26,180 bases of DNA, taken from contig DASUFP010000089.1 of NCBI GenBank assembly GCA_036274495.1, forward strand, positions 1 through 26,180, given 5' to 3'. Made by a program: the position numbers and the translations under genes. Source of the DNA: DASUFP01 sp036274495. Lineage in GTDB: Bacteria; Bacteroidota; Bacteroidia; AKYH767-A; OLB10. The notes under the pieces are model-generated. The model saw only the letters and a program-made list of their open reading frames with translations. It did not search any database and was not told where the DNA came from. Shown in pieces: positions 1-6,880 of this stretch; within the stretch, counting starts at the first letter, position 1; the number at the start of each line of letters is the position of its first letter.

Positions 1-1724
1 TTCAATCGAAAGTCAAGATTGATATCGACAAACAGCAAAGAGAATATTTTCTGAACCAGCAGTTAAAAACCATCCAGGAGGAACTGGGCGGTAACACTCA
101 GGATCAGGAGATAAGTGATTTGCGTGAACGCTCGCTTGAGAAAAAGTGGAGCAAAGAAGTTGCTGCCGTGTTCGATAAAGAACTGGAACGGCTTGCTCGT
201 ATCAATCCGGCTGCTGCCGAATATTCAGTAACACTCAACTATCTTGAACTGTTACTAGATATCCCATGGAACGAAAATACCGAAGATAACTTCGACCTGA
301 AACGCGCGCAGAAAATTCTTGATGCGGACCATTACGGTCTCGACAAAGTCAAAAACAGGATTCTTGAATACCTGGCCGTTTTAAAACTGAAGGGCAATCT
401 TAAATCGCCCATCATGTGTTTATATGGTCCTCCCGGCGTTGGTAAAACTTCGTTGGGAAAATCCATTGCCAAAGCCCTTGGAAGAAAATATGTGCGCATG
501 TCGTTAGGCGGACTCCGGGACGAAGCCGAAATAAGAGGACACAGAAAAACTTATATAGGAGCTATGCCGGGCCGGGTGATTCAAAATTTAAAGAAAGCGA
601 AGTCATCCAATCCCGTGTTTGTGCTGGATGAGGTGGATAAGCTTTCGCATGACTTTCACGGCGACCCCTCCTCTGCCCTGCTTGAGGTGTTGGATCCGGA
701 ACAAAACAGTGCGTTTTACGACAACTATGTAGAAATTGAATACGACTTGTCGAAAGTAATGTTTATCGCTACAGCCAATTCGCTAAGTTCTATTCAGCCC
801 GCTTTACGCGACAGAATGGAAATTATTGAAATTACCGGATATACTGTGGAAGAGAAAATACAGATTGCCGTTAAACATCTGATCCCAAAACAACTGGAGG
901 CGCATGGACTTAAAAAAGGACAAGCCGTTTTTTCTGAAAAAATAATTGAACGGCTGGTTGAAGACTATACCAGTGAATCAGGTGTGAGAGCCTTGGAAAA
1001 ACAGATTGCCGCTGTAATACGATCGCTTGCCAAATCTGTTGCTCTTGAAGAAAAATACAATCCAAAGGTCACAGCCGAACAACTTCATAAAATTCTGGGT
1101 GCACCAATCTTCCAGAAAGAAAAATCAATCGACAACAGTGTTGCGGGAGTAGTTACAGGCCTCGCATGGACACCGGTGGGCGGCGATATCTTGTTTATCG
1201 AAACATCACTCAGTAAAGGCAAAGGCAAACTTACCGTTACCGGAAATCTGGGAGAGGTAATGAAAGAATCAGCAGTTATTGCACTCGCTTATTTAAAATC
1301 ACATAGCGGGCAATTGGGAATCGATGCCAGCATCATTGACAACTGGGATATTCACATTCACGTTCCCGAAGGAGCCACTCCCAAAGATGGTCCTTCGGCA
1401 GGTATTACCATGCTGACTTCCCTGGCTTCGGCTTTCACACAACGTAAAGTCCGCAGAAAAATGGCCATGACAGGAGAAATTACCCTGCGTGGTAAAGTAT
1501 TGCCGGTTGGTGGTATCAAGGAAAAAATCCTGGCAGCAAAACGAGCCGGGATCAATCAGATCGTTCTTAGTGAAGATAACCGTAAGGATATTGACGAAAT
1601 CAAAGCCGACTATATCAAAGGACTGGAATTTATTTATGTGAAGGAGATGATTGAAGTAGTACAATATGCACTTCTGAACGAAAAGGTGAAAAATGCGATA
1701 AAGTTTGATGTTGCCTTAAACTGA
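1..1724 (+). CDS. lon: ATP-dependent protease LonA, 5'-truncated
   Basis: Lon is a cytoplasmic AAA+ serine protease that unfolds and degrades damaged and short-lived regulatory proteins. The reading frame is open from the first complete codon at position 3, so the gene starts outside the window and the N-terminal substrate-binding domain is mostly missing. The visible part begins in the helical linker (QQREYFLNQQLKTIQEELG), followed by the AAA+ module with Walker A GPPGVGKT at 426-449 and Walker B VFVLDEVDK. The C-terminal protease domain has the catalytic Ser in PKDGPSAG (codon 1395-1397) and the Lys of the Ser-Lys dyad in GGIKEK (codon 1518-1520). All active-site motifs are intact, so the protein should be active. 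Its stop is 4 bp from the stop of the convergent sulfotransferase gene, and its likely terminator lies inside that gene. Confidence 0.97.
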   Translation, partial: QSKVKIDIDKQQREYFLNQQLKTIQEELGGNTQDQEISDLRERSLEKKWSKEVAAVFDKELERLARINPAAAEYSVTLNYLELLLDIPWNENTEDNFDLKRAQKILDADHYGLDKVKNRILEYLAVLKLKGNLKSPIMCLYGPPGVGKTSLGKSIAKALGRKYVRMSLGGLRDEAEIRGHRKTYIGAMPGRVIQNLKKAKSSNPVFVLDEVDKLSHDFHGDPSSALLEVLDPEQNSAFYDNYVEIEYDLSKVMFIATANSLSSIQPALRDRMEIIEITGYTVEEKIQIAVKHLIPKQLEAHGLKKGQAVFSEKIIERLVEDYTSESGVRALEKQIAAVIRSLAKSVALEEKYNPKVTAEQLHKILGAPIFQKEKSIDNSVAGVVTGLAWTPVGGDILFIETSLSKGKGKLTVTGNLGEVMKESAVIALAYLKSHSGQLGIDASIIDNWDIHIHVPEGATPKDGPSAGITMLTSLASAFTQRKVRRKMAMTGEITLRGKVLPVGGIKEKILAAKRAGINQIVLSEDNRKDIDEIKADYIKGLEFIYVKEMIEVVQYALLNEKVKNAIKFDVALN

Positions 1725-1728
1725 AATC

Positions 1729-2406
1729 CTACATTTCGTATCCAAGCAGTTCAAAATCCTTTTTGTAAATCTGCGCGGCTCTCCTAAACATTTCATCAGA
1801 ATACTCGTCCCGGTAATATTTTTTACCGGGATTTTTATTTTCGTGGGGCAGCCTTTTGTCACCCAAACCAATATGTGCCGCGGCAGTTGCGAAATCAGCC
1901 GGCAGTGATTCAAACCTGCCTACAAAATCAAGGGCTATATTTTCCGGATCTGCTTTTAAAGTGATATACTCAACCTGTGGTCTGAGATGATAAATAAGTT
2001 GTTTTGATTCAGGACTCAACACCTCCATCACAAATTCACGGAAGTTCATATCACCATTCAGATAGTGATCTCTGAATGCCCTATCTTCACTGCTGATGCC
2101 TCCTGCTTTTAAAAAATAAAATGCCGAATGCAGCCGGTCGTAAGGATTTCGTACAAATGCAAACTTAAAATAAGACCTGAATGTTGCCTGCGGGTAACGG
2201 TCACTGTAATCGGCAAGTGTGGTATGTCCGCCGGCCAGGTTGCCAAACAACGTAGTACAAACCGATATGCCGGCCGTTTTGGGGATGTGCACAAACAGAC
2301 ATTTGTAATAATCGAAACAATGCGTCGAATAGTAATTTCCGGGGTGCTCCTTTTCATAATTCCGGAACCTCCGTGCGCTTCTTATTCTTCGAATCAGTTC
2401 AAACAT
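1729..2406 (-). CDS. PAPS-dependent carbohydrate sulfotransferase (Sulfotransfer_2-like)
   Basis: This family transfers sulfate from 3'-phosphoadenosine-5'-phosphosulfate to a sugar hydroxyl. The 5'-phosphosulfate-binding motif is VHIPKTAGIS (about residues 39-48) and the 3'-phosphate-binding motif is FVRNPYDRLHSAF (about 84-96). The length, 225 residues, is typical of bacterial members. I chose the ATG at 2406; an in-frame TTG two codons upstream is possible. There is no signal peptide, which fits a cytoplasmic enzyme acting before export. The gene lies 89 bp downstream of wzt on the same strand, with no promoter box or terminator between them, so it is probably co-transcribed with the exporter and may sulfate the exported glycan. 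The substrate is not shown by the sequence. Sulfotransferase family: strong. Link to the exporter: inference. Confidence 0.85.
   Translation of the reverse strand: MFELIRRIRSARRFRNYEKEHPGNYYSTHCFDYYKCLFVHIPKTAGISVCTTLFGNLAGGHTTLADYSDRYPQATFRSYFKFAFVRNPYDRLHSAFYFLKAGGISSEDRAFRDHYLNGDMNFREFVMEVLSPESKQLIYHLRPQVEYITLKADPENIALDFVGRFESLPADFATAAAHIGLGDKRLPHENKNPGKKYYRDEYSDEMFRRAAQIYKKDFELLGYEM
1809..1841 (+). terminator. Intrinsic terminator of lon, inside the convergent gene
   Basis: CCCGGTAA (1809-1816) and TTACCGGG (1823-1830) form a perfect 8-bp stem with a 6-nt TATTTT loop, followed on the plus strand by the T-rich tail ATTTTTATTTT. It lies about 85 bp after the lon stop and inside the C-terminal coding part of the sulfotransferase gene on the other strand. 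On the minus strand it is followed by GACGAGT, with no T run, so it should act only on lon transcripts. Confidence 0.7.
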
Positions 2407-2495
2407 CTGCAAGTCGGTAACAATTATTCACAACTCAAACAACCTAAATGTACCTGGTTAATATAGTGTTCCTTTAATCAGTGATCTTTTAATCT

Positions 2496-3758
2496 TCAGG
2501 TATTAAATTTCCATTCCGATCGGGTGTAGAATCTGGGATTACCCATAATATTAGGTACAAAACCCTCTTCATAAGGTATGTCCAACACCTCGAAGGTCAC
2601 AATATTTTTATACGTAAATTCGGTTGTATGGGGCCGGATAAAGGATCCGACATCAACAGTATAGATACCGGGTGATATACCGCCTTCCATAGTGAGCGAG
2701 GTTTCGTAGGTGCCCGCAGTATCCAGTTTACCGGAAACAAGATCATTTAACGTATTGTAGCCGCAGATAAATTCTCCGGCCATGTTGTGAATTCTAACAG
2801 ACAGTGAACGGGCAGGGAGGTCAGTTTTGAAGGTCCAGCTCATGTTCATTTCAATTTTCTCACCAAACAGAAAGTCGGCCTGACTGGAATCGCTTTTAGC
2901 GAACGAGATACTTTTTAACCCTCCTGTTACAGGTGAAAAATGCAAAAGTTTTTCGCCATGGTCCAGTTCTTCGCGGCACGACTGCAGGTAAGCTGCAATA
3001 CCCGGATCGGTATCGCCCGAATAGAGCAGTTGTCCGTTTGATAATACCACCGACTTGTTGCAAAGCGATTTTACACTGGACATATTATGACTGACAAACA
3101 AAATGGTTCTGCCCTGGCTTTTGCTTACCTCATCCATTTTTCCCAGACATTTCTTTTGAAAGGATGCATCTCCCACTGCAAGCACCTCATCAACCACCAG
3201 TATTTCAGAATCGAGGTGCGCCGCAACCGCAAAGGCCAGCCGCACATACATTCCTGAGGAATATCTTTTAACCGGAGTATCCACAAAATTTTCAACTCCT
3301 GCAAAAGCAACTATCTCATCAAAGTTATTCCGGACCTCATGGCGTGTCATACCCAAAATAGCCCCATTCAGAAAAATATTTTCACGACCTGTAAGTTCCG
3401 GATGAAATCCGGTACCCACTTCAAGTAAACTGGCCACCCTTCCTTTAACTTTTACTATTCCGCTTGTAGGTGAGGTAACTCTGGAAAGCACTTTGAGCAA
3501 GGTACTCTTGCCGGCACCGTTTTTCCCTATTATCCCAAGCGAAGTTCCTTGTTCCACATCGAAACTAAGATCCCGGAGACTCCATAATTCCTGCCGATGG
3601 TGTTTGGACACCGGTCCGTCTCCAACTCTTGAGAAAGGATCCTCTTTGCCTCTTTTTAGTGCCCACCACCTTTCAATATCACGGGTGAGTGTCCCGGTTG
3701 AGAATTGCCCCAGCCTGTACATTTTCGATAAGTGCTCTACGTGCAGTACGGTTCTCAT
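2496..3758 (-). CDS. wzt: Polysaccharide ABC exporter ATPase with C-terminal Wzt-like domain
   Basis: This is the nucleotide-binding subunit of a Wzm/Wzt (TagGH, KpsMT type) exporter that moves lipid-linked polysaccharide across the inner membrane. The ATPase domain covers about residues 1-260: Walker A GKNGAGKST (78-86), signature YSSGM (166-170), Walker B ILVVDE (186-191) and the switch His in FVSHN (224). There is an insertion around residues 18-55 before the core strand, as is usual in Wzt-like proteins. Residues 270-420 form an extra beta-rich C-terminal domain like the Wzt carbohydrate-binding domain, which in characterised systems recognises the terminal cap of the glycan. The start ATG overlaps the wzm stop as TGATG, indicating translational coupling. 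No glycosyltransferases are present in this window. Confidence 0.93.
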   Translation of the reverse strand: MRTVLHVEHLSKMYRLGQFSTGTLTRDIERWWALKRGKEDPFSRVGDGPVSKHHRQELWSLRDLSFDVEQGTSLGIIGKNGAGKSTLLKVLSRVTSPTSGIVKVKGRVASLLEVGTGFHPELTGRENIFLNGAILGMTRHEVRNNFDEIVAFAGVENFVDTPVKRYSSGMYVRLAFAVAAHLDSEILVVDEVLAVGDASFQKKCLGKMDEVSKSQGRTILFVSHNMSSVKSLCNKSVVLSNGQLLYSGDTDPGIAAYLQSCREELDHGEKLLHFSPVTGGLKSISFAKSDSSQADFLFGEKIEMNMSWTFKTDLPARSLSVRIHNMAGEFICGYNTLNDLVSGKLDTAGTYETSLTMEGGISPGIYTVDVGSFIRPHTTEFTYKNIVTFEVLDIPYEEGFVPNIMGNPRFYTRSEWKFNT

Positions 3759-4609
3759 CAGATGGTATCGACAAAATTTTTCTCAACACGGTTGAACATA
3801 AATATACCAACAAGCAACAATACAACCGAAGCAGTGAAAGCATAGAGCATTCCGGAAAACGTACATGTTCCTGCACCAAAAAGACTGTACCGGACACCTT
3901 CCATAATATGCGTTAGCGGATTTAGTGAAACGATTGAATAAAATTTACCCGACAAACTGCTAAGAGGATACACTACGGTAGTGGAAAACATCAACAGCTG
4001 TACACCGAAATTCAAGAGTAAAGCAAGATCACGGTACCTGGTAGTAAGCGCTGAAACAATCATTCCAAGTCCTAATCCCTGCATCGCCATCAGGATTACC
4101 ATAACCGGAAACCAAATCAGATTCCATGAAACAGAAACAAGAGCGCCCTGCAGGGAATAATACAGCATAAACAAGAGAAGCAATAATACCTGAACTCCGA
4201 ACCGGACCAGATTTGAAATGACAATACTAAACGGGACAACAAGTCGCGGAAAATAAATTTTACCAAACATAGCTGCATTGTCTTTAAAAACAGTAGATGT
4301 TTTGATAAGACACTCCGAAAAATAAGACCATGCTGTTATTCCGGCAAGATAAAAGAGCGGACGCGGTAATCCGTCGGTTGAAATGCCTGCCATTTTACCA
4401 AAAACCAGAATGTACACCAGCATGGTGAACAAGGGCTGCAGGAAAAACCAGACCGGCCCTAATGCCGTCTGTTTATAGAATGCGACAAAATCGCGGCGCA
4501 CAAACAAAAAAAGCAAATCTCTGTAACGCCATAAATCTTTCACTCCCAACCGGAACAAACTTCGGCGAGATGAAATAATCAGATCCCATGACTCGGCATT
4601 ATCAGACAT
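3758..4609 (-). CDS. wzm: Polysaccharide ABC exporter permease (ABC-2 type)
   Basis: This is the membrane subunit of the Wzm/Wzt exporter, 283 residues with about six transmembrane segments, the usual length for the family. The family signature near the N-terminus reads LGPVWFFLQPLFTMLVYILV, preceded by a cytoplasmic interface stretch (FVRRDFVAFYKQT). Further hydrophobic segments lie near residues 100-150, 155-185, 195-215 and 245-270. It is the first gene of a minus-strand unit with wzt (overlapping TGATG) and the sulfotransferase. A TATTTTTG promoter box lies about 45 bp upstream of the ATG. The substrate is likely a surface or capsule polysaccharide, but the sequence does not say which. 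Confidence 0.93.
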   Translation of the reverse strand: MSDNAESWDLIISSRRSLFRLGVKDLWRYRDLLFLFVRRDFVAFYKQTALGPVWFFLQPLFTMLVYILVFGKMAGISTDGLPRPLFYLAGITAWSYFSECLIKTSTVFKDNAAMFGKIYFPRLVVPFSIVISNLVRFGVQVLLLLLFMLYYSLQGALVSVSWNLIWFPVMVILMAMQGLGLGMIVSALTTRYRDLALLLNFGVQLLMFSTTVVYPLSSLSGKFYSIVSLNPLTHIMEGVRYSLFGAGTCTFSGMLYAFTASVVLLLVGIFMFNRVEKNFVDTI

Positions 4610-4651
4610 TTCGACAGATGAAAGGAGAGGTGCAGATTACACCTGAGGGAC

Positions 4652-4659
4652 CAAAAATA
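4652..4659 (-). promoter_or_regulatory. Promoter -7 box (TATTTTTG) for wzm-wzt
   Basis: A perfect match on the minus strand to the Bacteroidota -7 consensus TAnnTTTG, about 45 nt upstream of the wzm ATG. No TTG is seen at the usual 19-21 nt upstream distance. Confidence 0.5.
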
Positions 4660-4704
4660 ACAAATATTCAGTCCTGAACTCTCTTTGTAAAATGCTATTC
4701 CAAC

Positions 4705-4741
4705 AAAAAACCAGAGAATCCGGTTAAGGACGCTCTGGTTT
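4705..4741 (-). terminator. Intrinsic terminator of the coiled-coil gene
   Basis: On the minus strand AAACCAGAG (4741-4733) pairs perfectly with CTCTGGTTT (4716-4708) over 9 bp across a 16-nt loop, and the 3' arm runs into six T residues (4710-4705). It begins 18 bp after the stop of the coiled-coil gene and separates it from wzm. Confidence 0.8.
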
Positions 4742-4759
4742 AATTTGTTTTGAATAGAT

Positions 4760-5668
4760 TTATTTCAATACATATGATGTTGCACCCGACAATTGTCCGT
4801 CGATATATATTTCAATTACATATGTTCCGGGCGCGAAAATACGATCCTGTTCTTCCCAGTTGAGGCACTGATCAATTTTGGCATTCATGTAATCAATCGT
4901 AGCAGTGCTTGTATATTGAACTTCCTCACCTGATCCGGCCATTTTGAACGTGCTGGAACCTTCGGCGCGTGCACCCATTGTTTTACCACCCGGTTCAACT
5001 ATACGCAAGTAAACACTTCTGCTTCCGGCTTTTGCAATTTTATTTTCAATTACCGAGAAACAGACTTCCATTTTGTTAGTACGCTTGGCCATAGCTGTTT
5101 CAGAATACTTGCTGGTACCGCGCTTTTTGTATGTTTTAACATTAATGTACTCTGACTTCAAAACGGAAGCTACATTGATGGTGCTTTCCAGATTTTTAGA
5201 AAGATTTTCAACGGTGCTGGTGAGATCTTCCTTGTCTTTTTTGAGTTGCTGATTTTCTACCAGCAGCTGATCGATTTTCTCAAGATACTCATCTTTCATT
5301 TTCTTGAGTTCATCCAGTTCAGCCTGGAGTTTGCGGTTGAGATCCTTGGAATTTTTTTCGTTCCGGAGCAATTTTTCTATACGTGCTTTCTGCTGATCAA
5401 TTGTTCCGTTTGCCTCAGCAAGCAAACTGTCGAGACGGGAATTAATTCCTTTGTACTGATTTAATTCCTCATAGGTATCAGTGAGTTGTTTGTCGACATC
5501 GGCCTTGGCAGATGCAAGACTGTCTGCCTTCATTTCCATTGTCTCTACAACAGTGACCTTGTTTTGCCATTGGTATACATTAAATATGACTGAGAGTGCA
5601 AGCAAAATCATCCAGATTTTACTACTCCCTTTGCTCTCCTGCTGAGAAGCATTGCCTTTAGTGTCCAT
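4760..5668 (-). CDS. Membrane-anchored coiled-coil protein, function unknown
   Basis: I do not recognise a characterised family. The 302-residue protein has a short charged N-terminus, one transmembrane segment (about residues 19-35, IWMILLALSVIFNVYQW), a long heptad-like coiled coil (about 45-165, rich in K, E, L, Q) and a C-terminal globular part (about 170-302) with alternating hydrophobic strands that looks like a small beta-sandwich. The topology suggests an inner-membrane protein with its coiled coil and C-terminal domain in the periplasm. Proteins like this are often mislabelled as SMC or chromosome-segregation proteins because of the coiled coil; no ATPase motif is present. It is monocistronic: own -7 box upstream and a strong terminator downstream. 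The ATG at 5668 is directly preceded by AAAGGA, too close to serve as a Shine-Dalgarno site. Confidence 0.85.
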   Translation of the reverse strand: MDTKGNASQQESKGSSKIWMILLALSVIFNVYQWQNKVTVVETMEMKADSLASAKADVDKQLTDTYEELNQYKGINSRLDSLLAEANGTIDQQKARIEKLLRNEKNSKDLNRKLQAELDELKKMKDEYLEKIDQLLVENQQLKKDKEDLTSTVENLSKNLESTINVASVLKSEYINVKTYKKRGTSKYSETAMAKRTNKMEVCFSVIENKIAKAGSRSVYLRIVEPGGKTMGARAEGSSTFKMAGSGEEVQYTSTATIDYMNAKIDQCLNWEEQDRIFAPGTYVIEIYIDGQLSGATSYVLK

Positions 5669-5726
5669 TCCTTTAAGTTTTTTGAGTGGTTTGATTGTTG
5701 GTTTTAAGTTACTGATTCCCCGAATG

Positions 5727-5734
5727 CAAAATTA
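5727..5734 (-). promoter_or_regulatory. Promoter -7 box (TAATTTTG) for the coiled-coil gene
   Basis: A perfect TAnnTTTG match on the minus strand, about 60 nt upstream of the ATG at 5668 and lying between tsaD and this gene, which supports separate transcription. No upstream TTG at consensus distance. Confidence 0.45.
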
Positions 5735-5780
5735 TTGAAAAGCAAGACTTTGCCTAATTAAGTTTAAAACTTTTAACAAG

Positions 5781-6815
5781 TTAAACCATGCCCGAAAACC
5801 GGGCATCAGGACTTACCTCCGGATTTGCCAGTTGCCCTTCAAGAAGCTTGTAATATCCGGTAACCGCAACCATCGCTGCATTGTCAGTACACAATTCTAA
5901 CCGGGGAATAAATAAGTCCCATTTGTATTCTGCCGCTAATGCCGTCAAATGCCGCCTGAGTTCTGAATTGGCACTAACCCCGCCCGATATTGCAATTTGA
6001 TTGATTTTCAACTCTTTAGAAACAGATACGAGCTTTTCGGCTAATATCTCCACAATGGTATGCTGAACCGAAGCACAAATGGAATAAAGGTTTTGCTCAA
6101 TAAAATCTGGCTCCGCAAGCTGGTTATTTTGAAGGAAGTAAAGGACTGAAGTTTTTAACCCGCTGAAGCTAAAGTTGTTACCCGGAACCCTCGGATGGGG
6201 AAATAGATACTTCAGCTTATCGCCTTTTGCCGCCAAACGGTCTATTTGCGGACCTCCCGGGTAAGGTAATCCGAGGAGCTTTGCCACCTTATCGAAAGCC
6301 TCCCCTGCAGCATCGTCAAGCGACTCCCCGATAATTTCCATGTTCAAATGACTGCGTACAAGGACAAGTTGGGTATGCCCGCCTGAAACCGTTAAACAGA
6401 TGAATGGGAATGCGGGATACTTTTTATCACTCTCTTCTGTAAAACGGGCAAAATGTGCCAGGACATGACCCTGCATGTGATTCACCGATATGAGCGGAAT
6501 ATTCAAACCAACTGCCAATCCTTTCGCAAACGAACCACCCACAAGCAGCGAACCGAGCAATCCCGGACCGGTGGTAAACGCTACTGCCGACAGGTCATTT
6601 TTACTTACATTTGCCTGTCGCAGAGCCTGATCAACCACCGGAACAATCTTTTGCAGGTGCGCCCGGGAAGCCAATTCAGGAACTACGCCACCATAATCAG
6701 CATGAACCGATTGTCCGGCGACCACATTGGCAAGAATATTGTCATTGCAGCTGACCGCTGCCGAAGTGTCGTCACATGAAGATTCTATACCTAAAACAAT
6801 AATATTTTCGTTCAT
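5781..6815 (-). CDS. tsaD: tRNA N6-adenosine threonylcarbamoyltransferase TsaD
   Basis: TsaD transfers the threonylcarbamoyl group from threonylcarbamoyl-AMP to A37 of ANN-decoding tRNAs (t6A), working with TsaB and TsaE. The sequence opens with the family motif GIESSCDDT (9-17). It has the metal-binding pair H113 and H117 in NHMQGH, the third metal ligand D311 in CTDNAAM, and the ATP-grasp glycine-rich stretches SGGHTQL and SGGVSANSELRR. The length, 344 residues, is normal (E. coli 337). The ATG at 6815 was chosen because the family start lies just before GIESSCDD; an in-frame TTG at 6839 would add eight unrelated residues and falls in the promoter box. It is divergent from tamB across 65 bp. 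Confidence 0.97.
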   Translation of the reverse strand: MNENIIVLGIESSCDDTSAAVSCNDNILANVVAGQSVHADYGGVVPELASRAHLQKIVPVVDQALRQANVSKNDLSAVAFTTGPGLLGSLLVGGSFAKGLAVGLNIPLISVNHMQGHVLAHFARFTEESDKKYPAFPFICLTVSGGHTQLVLVRSHLNMEIIGESLDDAAGEAFDKVAKLLGLPYPGGPQIDRLAAKGDKLKYLFPHPRVPGNNFSFSGLKTSVLYFLQNNQLAEPDFIEQNLYSICASVQHTIVEILAEKLVSVSKELKINQIAISGGVSANSELRRHLTALAAEYKWDLFIPRLELCTDNAAMVAVTGYYKLLEGQLANPEVSPDARFSGMV

Positions 6816-6836
6816 AAACCACACATTATCCGGAAA

Positions 6837-6844
6837 CAAAAATA
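6837..6844 (-). promoter_or_regulatory. Promoter -7 box (TATTTTTG) for tsaD
   Basis: A perfect TAnnTTTG match on the minus strand in the 65-bp divergent tsaD/tamB gap. Transcription would start near 6830, giving a leader of roughly 15 nt before the ATG at 6815. This supports that start over the upstream TTG. Confidence 0.5.
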
Positions 6845-6880
6845 CTAAGATGTAACGATCCCGGTTCTGAATCAGACAAA

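Noticed and set aside
2128..2466. 112-codon plus-strand frame over the sulfotransferase start
   Set aside because: Antisense to a gene with clear PAPS-binding motifs; no family resemblance.
5735..5780. Possible tsaD terminator (GCAA-AGTC-TTGC then TTTT)
   Set aside because: Only a 4-bp stem; not enough to support a call.
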